Below, piece after piece: positions 42,190 through 51,077 of a stretch of DNA of 64,000 bases. The stretch is from the NCBI GenBank assembly GCA_964589935.1, contig CAZPVD010000001.1, positions 1 to 64,000 on the forward strand, in the 5' to 3' direction. A program made the position numbers and the translations under genes. Each line of letters begins with the position of its first letter. The stretch's first letter is position 1. This stretch comes from VHCN01 sp964589935 (lineage in GTDB: Bacteria; Verrucomicrobiota; Verrucomicrobiia; Limisphaerales; VHCN01). Below the pieces are notes generated by a model. The model searched no databases, was not told where the DNA came from, and worked only from the letters and a program-made list of their open reading frames with translations.

Positions 42190-43182
42190 TCACTTCTTCT
42201 TCACCGTAAAGTCAAACGGCTTCGTCCCGGCAAAGGTTTCCCAGCGCTGGTTGAGCGCGTCCAGCGTCGGCACGCCGGAGTGGATGAAGACGGCGTAGCG
42301 AAGTTGCAGCGGCCTGCCGGGCGGCACGGTGCGCGGGCCGTCGAAGGTGAGCGAGCTGCCCATCCAGCCGTCGCTGCGCACGTGGAAGACGGTCGGGTGG
42401 TTCGGGTTGGACGGGTGGTCGAGGAGGGTCGCGCCCTCATTCGCGCCGGGCGCGTTCGGGCCGGAGTAGTCGCACCACTTGGCGGGCTTCCAGAAGCAGC
42501 CATTGGGGCCTTGCTCGTTCACGTTGCCGGCGGAGTTGCGAATCGTGCCGCCGCCGTCGGCGGTGCCGATGGGCTTGGCCATGCGCACGGCGAACAGGCC
42601 GAAGGGCGTCTTGCCGAAGACGGCGTCCTTGCCGCGCGGTTCGAGCAGGAGATCAACGATGAGAAGCCATTCGTTGTTCGGCAGCAGTTCCACGGCGGTG
42701 CGGCGGCGTTCTTGCAGGAGAACTTTGCCGTCCTTGTCGGTCCAGTTTGAAACAATCATCGCGGCGGCGGAGGTGTCGCCGTCTTCGAGCACTTCGCAGC
42801 GCTGGCCGATGATGCGGCCGGCGTTCGTGCCGCGGTCGGCCCAGAAGGTGACGCCATTCACATCGTTGTGCGAGACCCAGATGGAGTTGTGATGGCTGTG
42901 GCTGACGGGATCGTGCGGATGTCCGATGCGCGTGACGGAACGCCCACTCGGCCCGATGGCCGGGAAGACGAAGGGACGGTTCAGCGCCGGGCCGTAGTGC
43001 AGGCGCGAAATCTCCACGCCGTCGCGCTGGAAGGAGACTTGTTCATACGGCTGCGGCACGGCCTGCATGCGCGGGACGGGCTTGGCATCGGGCAGCGCGA
43101 CTTGCGCGTGCGCGAATGCAGTGAACGCGAGGCAGACGGCGGCAAGGGAAGAAGTGCGGATGAATCGTTCGGGGAAGTGCAT
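42190..43182 (-). CDS. Secreted DUF6807 (PmoA-like) family protein
   Basis: This 330-residue protein has a signal peptide (about 1-26). The segment RPFVFPAIGPSGRSVTR, followed by HPHDPVSHSHHNSIWVSH, is characteristic of DUF6807, formerly labelled methane-oxygenase PmoA, which has no demonstrated oxygenase activity. The His-rich segment could bind metal. FPAIGPSG and WMGSSLTF also fit the family. The start at 43182 is chosen for the signal peptide. It ends 84 bases from the TIR gene start on the same strand but differs sharply from it in base composition. Confidence 0.85.
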   Translation of the reverse strand: MHFPERFIRTSSLAAVCLAFTAFAHAQVALPDAKPVPRMQAVPQPYEQVSFQRDGVEISRLHYGPALNRPFVFPAIGPSGRSVTRIGHPHDPVSHSHHNSIWVSHNDVNGVTFWADRGTNAGRIIGQRCEVLEDGDTSAAAMIVSNWTDKDGKVLLQERRRTAVELLPNNEWLLIVDLLLEPRGKDAVFGKTPFGLFAVRMAKPIGTADGGGTIRNSAGNVNEQGPNGCFWKPAKWCDYSGPNAPGANEGATLLDHPSNPNHPTVFHVRSDGWMGSSLTFDGPRTVPPGRPLQLRYAVFIHSGVPTLDALNQRWETFAGTKPFDFTVKKK

Positions 43183-43317
43183 GACGCGAGCAAACCGCAA
43201 CGCGGCGCGGGCGTCCAGACGGGAATTCACGCGCGGGCCGGTGGCAAGTCCTGCCTTGCCATCCGAGTCCAGCACGGGGCAGACTCCGCAGCCAGAACAA
43301 CCAACCCCGTCAACATC

Positions 43318-43749
43318 ATGCACTGCCGAAATTGCGCCAATGTCGTGGATGACCGTGCCGTGGCCTGCCCGAAATGCGGCGTCCCTCCGCGCGCCGGAAC
43401 GAGCTTTTGCCAGAGCTGCGGGCAGGCGACGCAGCCGCAGGCAGTGGTTTGCACGGCGTGCGGCGTGGCGCTCGCGAGCGGGTCAAGTGCCGGATCATCG
43501 GGAAACAGGATCGCGGCTGGAGTTTGCGGCATTTTGCTGGGCGGCTTGGGCGTGCATAAGTTCATCATCGGCGCGACAACGGCCGGCATCATCATGCTGC
43601 TCGTCTCCTTGGCGGGAGGATTTCTCACGTGCGGCGTCACCTACGGCGTGATGCACATCATCGGAGTTATCGAGGGGATTATCTACCTGACGAAGTCGGA
43701 CGAGGAGTTCGAGCGCATCTACGTGCAAGGCAAGAAGGGCTGGTTCTGA
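43318..43749 (+). CDS. Double zinc-ribbon TM2-domain membrane protein
   Basis: This 143-residue protein has two N-terminal zinc ribbons: cysteine pairs in CRNCANVVDD with CPKCG, and CQSCGQ with CTACG. A TM2 domain follows with two hydrophobic helices (about residues 66-85 and 88-122), including GGLGVHKFIIG. TM2 proteins are widespread small membrane proteins of unclear role. The start at 43318 is chosen because the first CxxC begins three residues later; upstream in-frame sequence overlaps the divergent DUF6807 gene. Confidence 0.88.
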   Translation: MHCRNCANVVDDRAVACPKCGVPPRAGTSFCQSCGQATQPQAVVCTACGVALASGSSAGSSGNRIAAGVCGILLGGLGVHKFIIGATTAGIIMLLVSLAGGFLTCGVTYGVMHIIGVIEGIIYLTKSDEEFERIYVQGKKGWF

Positions 43750-43805
43750 GGCGGCGTCATTCGCGCGCGCTTCCATTCTGAAACGACTTCCCGCACGATA
43801 CGCGC

Positions 43806-44768
43806 ATGGGACTTTGTGTGGACATGTTGAAATTCCTGCTGCGCGCGAGGCAGCAGGGCGTGAAGTTCGACGAGACGCTCACACTTGGCCGGCAATACAT
43901 GGCCATCGGGCCGAAGCGGATCGAAACCACGCTGCGCGAGTTCGGCGTGTGGCCGCCGCCGGGCGGCGAGGAGGCGTTCCGAAGGGAACTGGCCGCGGCG
44001 AAGTGGCGTCTCGACGTGGTCGCGCCGTGTCTCGGCGTAAAAAAACTCACCGCGTGCGATGTGTCGGACTTCGAGGGCGCGACAATGGTCCACGACATGA
44101 ACCAGCCCGTGCCCGCGGAACTGGAGCAGCGCTTCGACGCGCTTTTTGACGGCGGCACGTTGGAACACGTGTTCAACTTTCCTGTCGCGGCGGCGAATTG
44201 TATGCGGCTGCTGCGCGTGGGCGGGCATTTCTTTACTTCGACCCCGATCAACAATTACTGCGGCCACGGTTTTTATCAGTTCAGCCCGGAGCTGTTCTTC
44301 CGCGTGTTCAGCCCGGAGAACGGCTTCCGCGTGAAGCGCTGCATCGCGCAGGTGGGCGGGACATATTTCTCACGGCTCTTTGGCGTCGCGTATCCGTTCG
44401 AGCGCACCGGCCCGTGGTATGAGGTGAGCGATCCGGCGGCAGTCGGCGACCGCGTGCAGCTCATCAACGACGAGCCGGCGACGATCATGTTCATGGCAGA
44501 GAAGACCGCGCACGTGACGCCGTTCACGCGCACACCGCAGCAAAGCGACTACGTGCCGCAGTGGCAGGCGGGCGTGACGAGCACGCCGCTCGGCAAGATG
44601 GGGCAGGGCTCGAGTCTCGAACAGCGGCTGCGTGCGTTGTTCTCGGAAGATTTTTGTCGCGAAATGCTGCCGCGCCTCGCCATCGTGTCGGACCCGCTGC
44701 GCGCGTGGCGGTTCAAGAGGCAAAATTCCTTCGGCAACGCGAAGCATTACCGCCGCGTCGAGCCGTGA
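43806..44768 (+). CDS. SAM-dependent methyltransferase-like protein
   Basis: This 320-residue protein has a class I methyltransferase-like core: FDALFDGGTLEHVFNF (about 113-128), LLRVGGHFFTSTPINN and FYQFSPELFFRVF, as in glycan- and lipid-associated methyltransferases. The glycine-rich SAM loop that normally precedes this is weak; the first 100 residues, with LTLGRQYM, look diverged. Methyl acceptor unknown. It stands alone between the TM2 gene and aconitase. Confidence 0.75.
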   Translation: MGLCVDMLKFLLRARQQGVKFDETLTLGRQYMAIGPKRIETTLREFGVWPPPGGEEAFRRELAAAKWRLDVVAPCLGVKKLTACDVSDFEGATMVHDMNQPVPAELEQRFDALFDGGTLEHVFNFPVAAANCMRLLRVGGHFFTSTPINNYCGHGFYQFSPELFFRVFSPENGFRVKRCIAQVGGTYFSRLFGVAYPFERTGPWYEVSDPAAVGDRVQLINDEPATIMFMAEKTAHVTPFTRTPQQSDYVPQWQAGVTSTPLGKMGQGSSLEQRLRALFSEDFCREMLPRLAIVSDPLRAWRFKRQNSFGNAKHYRRVEP

Positions 44769-44864
44769 CTCGGAACTTGTTCGGCGGACTTCGGCTTGCT
44801 TGACACTGTCGGGCGCAGCCCGCAACTTTGGAGCCGCCCGAACGCCGACGCGCGCGGGCAACCT

Positions 44865-47696
44865 ATGAGCACATCAAACTCCTTCAACACGCTGCAATCC
44901 TTCGACCTCGGCAACGGCAAGCAAGGCTCCCTTCACTCCCTCCCCGCACTCGGCAAGACGCTCGGCATCCAGATTTCCAAACTCCCCGTCTCCATCCGCG
45001 TTGTTCTCGAATCCATCTTGCGCAATTGCGATGGCAAGAAGGTCGCGGAACAAAACGTTCGCGAGCTTGCCGCGTGGAAGCCCAACTCGCCACGCACCGA
45101 AGAAATCCCGTTCGTCGTTGCGCGCATCGTGTTGCAGGACTTCACCGGAGTGCCGCTGCTCGTGGACCTTGCGGCGATGCGCAGTGCCGTGGCGAAGCTC
45201 GGCAAGAATCCCAAGATCATTGAGCCGCTCGTGCCGGTGGACCTCGTGGTGGATCACTCTGTGCAGGTGGATTTCGCCGGTAATGGTCAGTCCTTTCAGC
45301 GCAACCTCGATCTTGAATTTGAGCGCAACCGCGAGCGCTACCAGTTTTTGAAATGGGGCATGCAGGCGTTCGACACGTTCAAGGTCGTGCCGCCCGGCAT
45401 CGGCATCGTGCATCAGGTGAATTTGGAATTTCTCGCGAAGGGCGTGCTCAACGCGGGCGACGTTTATTATCCCGACACGCTCGTCGGCACCGATTCGCAC
45501 ACGACGATGATCAACGGCCTCGGCATCGTGGGCTGGGGCGTCGGCGGCATCGAGGCGGAGGCGGGCATGCTCGGCCAGCCCGTGTATTTCCTCACGCCGG
45601 ATGTCGTGGGTGTTCACCTCACCGGCGTGCTCAAGGAAGGCGTCACCGCGACGGATTTGGTTCTCACAATCACGCAGATGCTCCGCAAGGCGAAGGTCGT
45701 CGGAAAGTTCGTCGAGTTCTTCGGCCCCGGCGCGGCGAGCCTCTCCGTCACCGACCGCGCAACCATCGCGAACATGGCACCCGAATACGGCGCGACGATG
45801 GGCTTCTTCCCCGTGGACGAGGAATGCGTGAAATATCTGCGCGCGACCGGCCGCAGCGAGGAACTCTGCCGCGCTTATGAGAACTACCACCGTGCGCAGG
45901 GCTTGTGGGGCATCCCGAAGAAGGGCGACGTGGACTATTCGGAGTCGCTCGACCTCGATCTCGCCTCGATCAATCCAAGCGTCGCAGGCCCGAAGCGTCC
46001 TCAAGACCGCATCGAGCTGACAAAACTCAAGTCGGAGTTTCGCAGCGCGCTGACAAAACCGCTCACTGAAAATGGTTTCGGCCTCGATGTGAACGACCTG
46101 TTCAGCACTGTGCGCGTCACCAGCGCCGAGCACGGCCACGAGGTTGACCACAGCTACGGCCATCGCAAGGACTCGGTTTCGCCGAGCGAGTCCGAGATGC
46201 GCGACCAGCATCCGACGCCCGACTTGCCGCAGGAGCTGCCGCTCTCGGCGTTCCCGCGCTTCAACACCGAGATCGGCCACGGCAGCGTGCTCATCGCCGC
46301 CATCACGAGCTGCACGAACACGTCGAACCCGAGCGTGATGCTCGCGGCCGGTTTGCTCGCGAAGAAAGCCGTTCAACGCGGGCTGAAGGTCAATCCCGTC
46401 GTGAAGACCTCGCTCGCGCCCGGCTCGCGCGTCGTCACGGATTATCTTGAAACCACCGGCCTGCAGGATTACCTCGACCAGCTTGGGTTCAACCTCGTCG
46501 GCTACGGCTGCACCACGTGCATCGGCAACTCGGGCCCGCTGGCCGCGCCCGTCGAGGCCGCCATCGTGGACAACGACCTCGTTGCCGCGAGCGTGCTTTC
46601 GGGCAACCGCAACTTCGAGGCGCGCGTGCATCAGGCGGTGAAGGCGAACTTCCTCATGTCACCGCCGCTCGTCGTGGCGTTCGCGCTCGCGGGCCGCGTG
46701 GACATTGATCTCGGCAGCGAGCCAATCGGCACCGGCAGCGACGGCAAGCCGGTGCTGCTCCGCGACATTTGGCCGACGATGCAGGAGATTCGCGACCTGC
46801 TCGCCGCCGCGCTGCGGCCCGACGTGTTCCGCAAACTTTACGGCGACTTCGCGAAGGCAAATCCAAAGTGGAACGAAGTGCCCGCCACCACGGGCCATGT
46901 GTATCAGTGGGACGCCGCGAGCACTTACATCCAGGAGCCGCCGTTCTTCACGCACTTCTCGCTCCAGCCCGGCAGCATCGCGGAAATCAAGGGCGCCCGC
47001 GCGCTCGGCATCTTCGGCGACAGCGTGACGACCGACCACATCTCTCCCGCCGGCTCGATCAAGAAGACTTCACCCGCCGGCAAATATCTCGTCGAGAACG
47101 GCGTGAATGTGGTGGACTTCAACAGCTACGGCTCGCGGCGTGGCAACGACCGCGTGATGACGCGCGGCACGTTCGCCAATGTGCGCATCAAGAACCTCAT
47201 GGTGCCCGGCATCGAAGGCGGCGTGACGAAGCACCAGCCGAGCGGAGAGGTGATGGCGATTTACGACGCGGCGGTGAAATACGCGCAGACCAAGACGCCG
47301 CTCGTCATCCTCGCCGGCCAGGAATACGGCACCGGCAGCTCGCGCGATTGGGCCGCAAAAGGCACGAGCCTGCTCGGCGTGCGCGCCGTCGTGGCGCAGA
47401 GCTTCGAGCGCATCCACCGCTCGAACCTCGTCGGCATGGGCGTGTTGCCGTTGCAATTCAAGGAAGGCACCACCGCGCAGACGCTCAAGCTCGACGGCAC
47501 CGAGACTTACGACATCGTCGGCCTCGACGCGAACATCAAACCGCAGCAGGACCTCACGCTGAAGATCACGCGCAAGGATGGCTCCGTGGAAAATGTCACC
47601 GTCCGCTGCCGCATAGACACGCCCATCGAAATTGATTACTACCAGCACGTCGGGATTCTGCCCTTCGTGCTGCGCCAATTGGTGGCCAAAGCGTGA
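44865..47696 (+). CDS. acnA: Aconitate hydratase AcnA
   Basis: This 943-residue enzyme interconverts citrate and isocitrate in the TCA cycle. The 4Fe-4S ligands are C483 in ITSCTNTSNP and C549 and C552 in GYGCTTCIGNSGP. Other family motifs are GTDSHTTMINGLG, LAGQEYGTGSSRDWAAKG and the C-terminal swivel domain from GDSVTTDHISPAG. It is about 50 residues longer than typical AcnA, mainly from an insertion around residues 415-465 (HGHEVDHSYGHRKD), between the third catalytic segment and SCTN. The ATG at 44865 begins the conserved N-terminus; upstream in-frame sequence is not family-like. Confidence 0.96.
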   Translation: MSTSNSFNTLQSFDLGNGKQGSLHSLPALGKTLGIQISKLPVSIRVVLESILRNCDGKKVAEQNVRELAAWKPNSPRTEEIPFVVARIVLQDFTGVPLLVDLAAMRSAVAKLGKNPKIIEPLVPVDLVVDHSVQVDFAGNGQSFQRNLDLEFERNRERYQFLKWGMQAFDTFKVVPPGIGIVHQVNLEFLAKGVLNAGDVYYPDTLVGTDSHTTMINGLGIVGWGVGGIEAEAGMLGQPVYFLTPDVVGVHLTGVLKEGVTATDLVLTITQMLRKAKVVGKFVEFFGPGAASLSVTDRATIANMAPEYGATMGFFPVDEECVKYLRATGRSEELCRAYENYHRAQGLWGIPKKGDVDYSESLDLDLASINPSVAGPKRPQDRIELTKLKSEFRSALTKPLTENGFGLDVNDLFSTVRVTSAEHGHEVDHSYGHRKDSVSPSESEMRDQHPTPDLPQELPLSAFPRFNTEIGHGSVLIAAITSCTNTSNPSVMLAAGLLAKKAVQRGLKVNPVVKTSLAPGSRVVTDYLETTGLQDYLDQLGFNLVGYGCTTCIGNSGPLAAPVEAAIVDNDLVAASVLSGNRNFEARVHQAVKANFLMSPPLVVAFALAGRVDIDLGSEPIGTGSDGKPVLLRDIWPTMQEIRDLLAAALRPDVFRKLYGDFAKANPKWNEVPATTGHVYQWDAASTYIQEPPFFTHFSLQPGSIAEIKGARALGIFGDSVTTDHISPAGSIKKTSPAGKYLVENGVNVVDFNSYGSRRGNDRVMTRGTFANVRIKNLMVPGIEGGVTKHQPSGEVMAIYDAAVKYAQTKTPLVILAGQEYGTGSSRDWAAKGTSLLGVRAVVAQSFERIHRSNLVGMGVLPLQFKEGTTAQTLKLDGTETYDIVGLDANIKPQQDLTLKITRKDGSVENVTVRCRIDTPIEIDYYQHVGILPFVLRQLVAKA

Positions 47697-47770
47697 ACAG
47701 GCGCACGGCGTAGATGTTTTCATTCAAGCACCTTCTTGCTTTGCCCGCGGTTAACCGATACAAGAGTCCC

Positions 47771-48628
47771 ATGACAAATTTGCTTCGTTCGATTCGTTTC
47801 CTGTTCGCTGCGATTCTTACCGCAACGATTTCCGTCGGGTCGGTTCACGCGGCGGAGGCCAAGCCGCTTCGCGTGCTGCTCATCACGGGCGGCTGCTGCC
47901 ACGATTACGCGAAGCAGAAGGACATTCTCAAAAAGGGCCTTGAGGAACGCGCGAACGTCGTCGTGGACCAAATCCACAGCGACGACAAGAGCACCAAGCC
48001 GCCCATCGTCATTTACGGCAACGCCGATTACGCGAAGGGCTACGACCTCGTCATTCACGACGAGTGCGCCTCCTCCGTTTCTGATCCCGCGACCATCGAG
48101 GCCGTGCTCGCGCCGCATCGCCACGGCATTCCGGCCGTGAACCTCCATTGCGCGATGCACTGCTACCGCATCGGCAATCCCGGCGAGAAGGCCGAGCCCG
48201 GTTCGCAACGCGCGATGTGGTTCGACTACCTCGGCCTCCAGTCCAGCGGCCACGGCCCGCAGGAGCCGATCGCGCTCACGTTCACCGCGAAGAACCACGC
48301 CATCACCAAGGGCCTCGGCGACTGGACCACGGTGAAGGAGGAGCTTTACAACAACATCCAGATTTTCGGCTCGGCCACGCCGCTCGTGCGCGGCACGCAG
48401 ACGGTGAAGAACAAGGACGGCAGCACGAAGGACGTGGAATACGTCGTGGCTTGGGCGAACGATTACAAGGGCGCGCGTGTTTTCAGCACGACCATCGGCC
48501 ACAACAACATGACGGTCGAGGATGCGCGTTATCTTGACTTCGTGACGCGCGGCGTGCTGTGGGCCTGCGGCAAGCTCGATGAGAGCGGCAAGCCCAAGGC
48601 CGGCTACGGCCCGCGCGCGGTGAAATAG
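47771..48628 (+). CDS. Secreted ThuA-like domain protein
   Basis: This 285-residue protein has a signal peptide (about 1-27) and a ThuA-like glutamine-amidotransferase-related fold. LRVLLITGGCCHDY opens the domain, followed by YDLVIHDECASSV, IPAVNLHCAMHCYR and ARVFSTTIGHNN. ThuA-like proteins are common beside sugar-degrading genes in Verrucomicrobia and Planctomycetes, often exported, with undefined chemistry. The ATG at 47771 is chosen for the signal peptide; an ATG at 47714 is also in frame. It converges with the next gene. Confidence 0.87.
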   Translation: MTNLLRSIRFLFAAILTATISVGSVHAAEAKPLRVLLITGGCCHDYAKQKDILKKGLEERANVVVDQIHSDDKSTKPPIVIYGNADYAKGYDLVIHDECASSVSDPATIEAVLAPHRHGIPAVNLHCAMHCYRIGNPGEKAEPGSQRAMWFDYLGLQSSGHGPQEPIALTFTAKNHAITKGLGDWTTVKEELYNNIQIFGSATPLVRGTQTVKNKDGSTKDVEYVVAWANDYKGARVFSTTIGHNNMTVEDARYLDFVTRGVLWACGKLDESGKPKAGYGPRAVK

Positions 48629-48646
48629 TTCTCCGCGCGGCGAACT

Positions 48647-49510
48647 TCAGTTCCCCTTCGCCGGCGCGGCGGCGTTCTCCAGAATCTTCGAGAGGATTTG
48701 GTTCATGTCCTCGTTGTGCTGGCGCGAGGCCATGCCGAACGCGCGCACCACATCGAGCAGAAATCCCGCGTTCTTCCCGTCGAAAACGTAGAGCACCGTC
48801 TCCTTGCTGCGCGCCGGACCGGGCACGCGCGGCGAGCCGTCCATCGCGCGCATCGCGGTCATCGGGAGGCAGACGTAGATCATCGCCTGGTTGCCGACGC
48901 CGCGCTGGCGGGGCTTGAGTTGAATCTGGATCGAGCCGGTGGGCGTCTCACGCACGAAGCGCGGCACCTTCTGCGTCCAGCGCGAGAAGCCGTCCGGCAG
49001 CGGTTTGCCGTCGGATTTTCCGGGCGTTTTCTCGATGACGATGCCCTCGTGCTCTTCGAGCGTGGTGTCCGCGAGCTTCGCAAGCCGGTCGCGTTCGTGC
49101 AGCAAGTCGTTCGTTGAAATGATTCCAATACGCAGTGCCTCGACGAGAATCTTCGTGAGCTCCGCCCCGAACTTCGCCTCGCCTTTGCGCTCGAAACGCA
49201 CACCCTTCGCGACGTTCGGCGCAGCGGCGTCGCGCGTGTCGTAGCCGATCTGCCATTCGAGATAATGCTTCGCGCCGAGCTGCGTCTTCGTCGGCGCGAT
49301 GGGTTCACCCTCGCCGTCGGCAGTCTGTTCCTTCGCGCGAACTTTGCCCGTGACATCGGTGAGCGGCAGACGAACGCGAACGGTTTCGCCGGCAACCTCA
49401 ATGCGAACCTGTTTGTATTCCGTGTCGGCGGCAAGGGCGGCGAAGCAATTGCTCAGAGTCAGCGCGACGAGCGCCGTCACGCGCAGGAAGTTGAATCGTG
49501 AAAGCCCCAT
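48647..49510 (-). CDS. Secreted protein of unknown function
   Basis: I do not recognise this 287-residue protein. It has a signal peptide (about 1-27), then a predicted beta-rich N-terminal part (EYKQVRIEVAGETVRVRLPL) and a more helical middle part (ILVEALRIGIISTNDLLHERDR). A near-terminal region reads ETVLYVFDGKNAGFLLDVVRA. It lies 13 bases after the DUF1501 gene on the same strand, so the two are probably co-transcribed and co-exported. Confidence 0.75.
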   Translation of the reverse strand: MGLSRFNFLRVTALVALTLSNCFAALAADTEYKQVRIEVAGETVRVRLPLTDVTGKVRAKEQTADGEGEPIAPTKTQLGAKHYLEWQIGYDTRDAAAPNVAKGVRFERKGEAKFGAELTKILVEALRIGIISTNDLLHERDRLAKLADTTLEEHEGIVIEKTPGKSDGKPLPDGFSRWTQKVPRFVRETPTGSIQIQLKPRQRGVGNQAMIYVCLPMTAMRAMDGSPRVPGPARSKETVLYVFDGKNAGFLLDVVRAFGMASRQHNEDMNQILSKILENAAAPAKGN

Positions 49511-49523
49511 GAAAAGACCACGG

Positions 49524-50972
49524 CTAACCCATCAGCCCCGGGATTGGCGTGCCATTGTATAGCGTGAAAGGCCGCCCCTGCTCGTCGTGCCACATGGTTG
49601 ACTGCGGCAGCCCGAGCGCGTCGTAAATCGTCGCGGCCATGTTTTCCGGCGTCTGACCGTCACTCGCGGGATGCCCGCCGATTTTGTCCGACGCGCCGAT
49701 AACCGTGCCACCACGCACACCGCCGCCGGCGAAGAACACCGTCTGCACCGAACCCCAGTGATCGCGGCCGGGAAGTTTCGCGCCGGCAATTTTTGAAATC
49801 TTCGGTGTGCGGCCAAACTCGCCGGCCATCACGACGAGCGTGCTGTCGAGCAGGCCGCGACTCTTCAAATCGTCGAGCAGCGCGGACACGGCGCGATCCA
49901 TCGGAGGCAGCAGGAAGTTCTTCAAGTTCGGGAACGCCTCCTGATGCGTGTCCCACGTCTCGTTGTTGCCGAGGTTGACCTGCACGAGGCTCACGCCGGC
50001 CTCGACGAGGCGCGAGGCGAGCAGCAGCGACCAGCCGAAGGAGTTGCGCCCGTATTTCTCCTGCAAGCGCGGATCGGCCTGCGTGACATCGAACGCCTTG
50101 ACGGTGTCCTGATGCGTGAGCAACGACACGGCCATCTGCCAGTAGCGGTCGAACTGCTGAATCTCGCCGGCGGTTTCGAGCAAGCCGCGCTGGCGGTCGA
50201 GTTCGCCGCGCAACGCGAGCCGGTCGGGCAGTCGCGCCGCGAGACTTTCAGGCAGCGAAACATTCGGCGAGCGAAAGGAAGGAGTGCTTTTCGTGATCGC
50301 TCCCTTTTCGTGGTGAAAATAAAATTCCGGATATGCGCCGTAATTCTCCGGGTCGTAAGGCGAGGCGTCGAAGAACCACGGGTCTTTCCGCGAGCCGAGC
50401 ACGCCGCCGAACTGCCCCGGAATCACGCGGCCCGTGCGATGAATGAGCTTCTCCGGCAGCACGATTGCCGGCGGCAGATTGTTGCGCGGCGCGAGCAGTG
50501 TGTTCGACAGCGCGGCGATGGATGGATGATCCGACGCCTTGGGCCTGTTCGGATCGAACCCCGCCGGCATGTCCGAGCGGCCCGTGAGCATGATGTGATG
50601 ACTCGCCGAGTGGTCGTTCGACTTGTGCGTGAGCGAGCGGCAGAGCGCCCACATCTCGCTGCGCTTCGCCAGCTCCGGCAAATGTTCGCAGATGTGAATT
50701 CCCGGCGTGCGCGTCGGGATTTCCTTGAACTCTCCGCGAACCTCCTCCGGCGCATCGGGCTTGAGGTCAAAGCTGTCCTGCTGCGCCAGCCCGCCGGAGA
50801 GAAAGATGTAAATCACCGACTTCGCGCGAACCTTCGATGAGGTGCCCGCCGCCATCGCTCGCAGCGGTGTAAGGTGATTCATGCCAAGACCGACAAGGCC
50901 GAGCGCACCAGCATGGATCGCGGTGCGGCGCGTGAGGCCGTTCTGCCACGGATGTTTAAAGGCGTTCACCAT
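49524..50972 (-). CDS. Tat-exported DUF1501 protein (alkaline-phosphatase/sulfatase superfamily)
   Basis: This 482-residue protein starts with a twin-arginine signal (LTRRTAIHAGALGLVGLG near residues 13-30). The DUF1501 core contains IYIFLSGGLAQQDSFDLKP, HHIMLTGRSDMP, VNLGNNETWDTHQ and VVMAGEFGRTPKI. DUF1501 belongs to the alkaline-phosphatase-like superfamily, but its reaction is unknown to me. In Planctomycetes and Verrucomicrobia it usually pairs with a DUF1549/DUF1553 cytochrome protein, which is absent here; the neighbour is the unknown gene at 48647. Confidence 0.92.
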   Translation of the reverse strand: MVNAFKHPWQNGLTRRTAIHAGALGLVGLGMNHLTPLRAMAAGTSSKVRAKSVIYIFLSGGLAQQDSFDLKPDAPEEVRGEFKEIPTRTPGIHICEHLPELAKRSEMWALCRSLTHKSNDHSASHHIMLTGRSDMPAGFDPNRPKASDHPSIAALSNTLLAPRNNLPPAIVLPEKLIHRTGRVIPGQFGGVLGSRKDPWFFDASPYDPENYGAYPEFYFHHEKGAITKSTPSFRSPNVSLPESLAARLPDRLALRGELDRQRGLLETAGEIQQFDRYWQMAVSLLTHQDTVKAFDVTQADPRLQEKYGRNSFGWSLLLASRLVEAGVSLVQVNLGNNETWDTHQEAFPNLKNFLLPPMDRAVSALLDDLKSRGLLDSTLVVMAGEFGRTPKISKIAGAKLPGRDHWGSVQTVFFAGGGVRGGTVIGASDKIGGHPASDGQTPENMAATIYDALGLPQSTMWHDEQGRPFTLYNGTPIPGLMG

Positions 50973-51077
50973 GAAATCTGCTGCCGCTGATTGTGCCGAA
51001 CGTAGCTTCGCTCGGTTGAATCGTAAAGCGCTGAATCGCCTTCCGCGTCGCGGCGCCGCGTGGCAGGCTCACGGCGC

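Noticed and set aside
42190..43182. Particulate methane monooxygenase PmoA
   Set aside because: The sequence is a secreted soluble DUF6807 protein. The PmoA label is historical; it lacks the membrane helices of true PmoA and there is no pmoB or pmoC.
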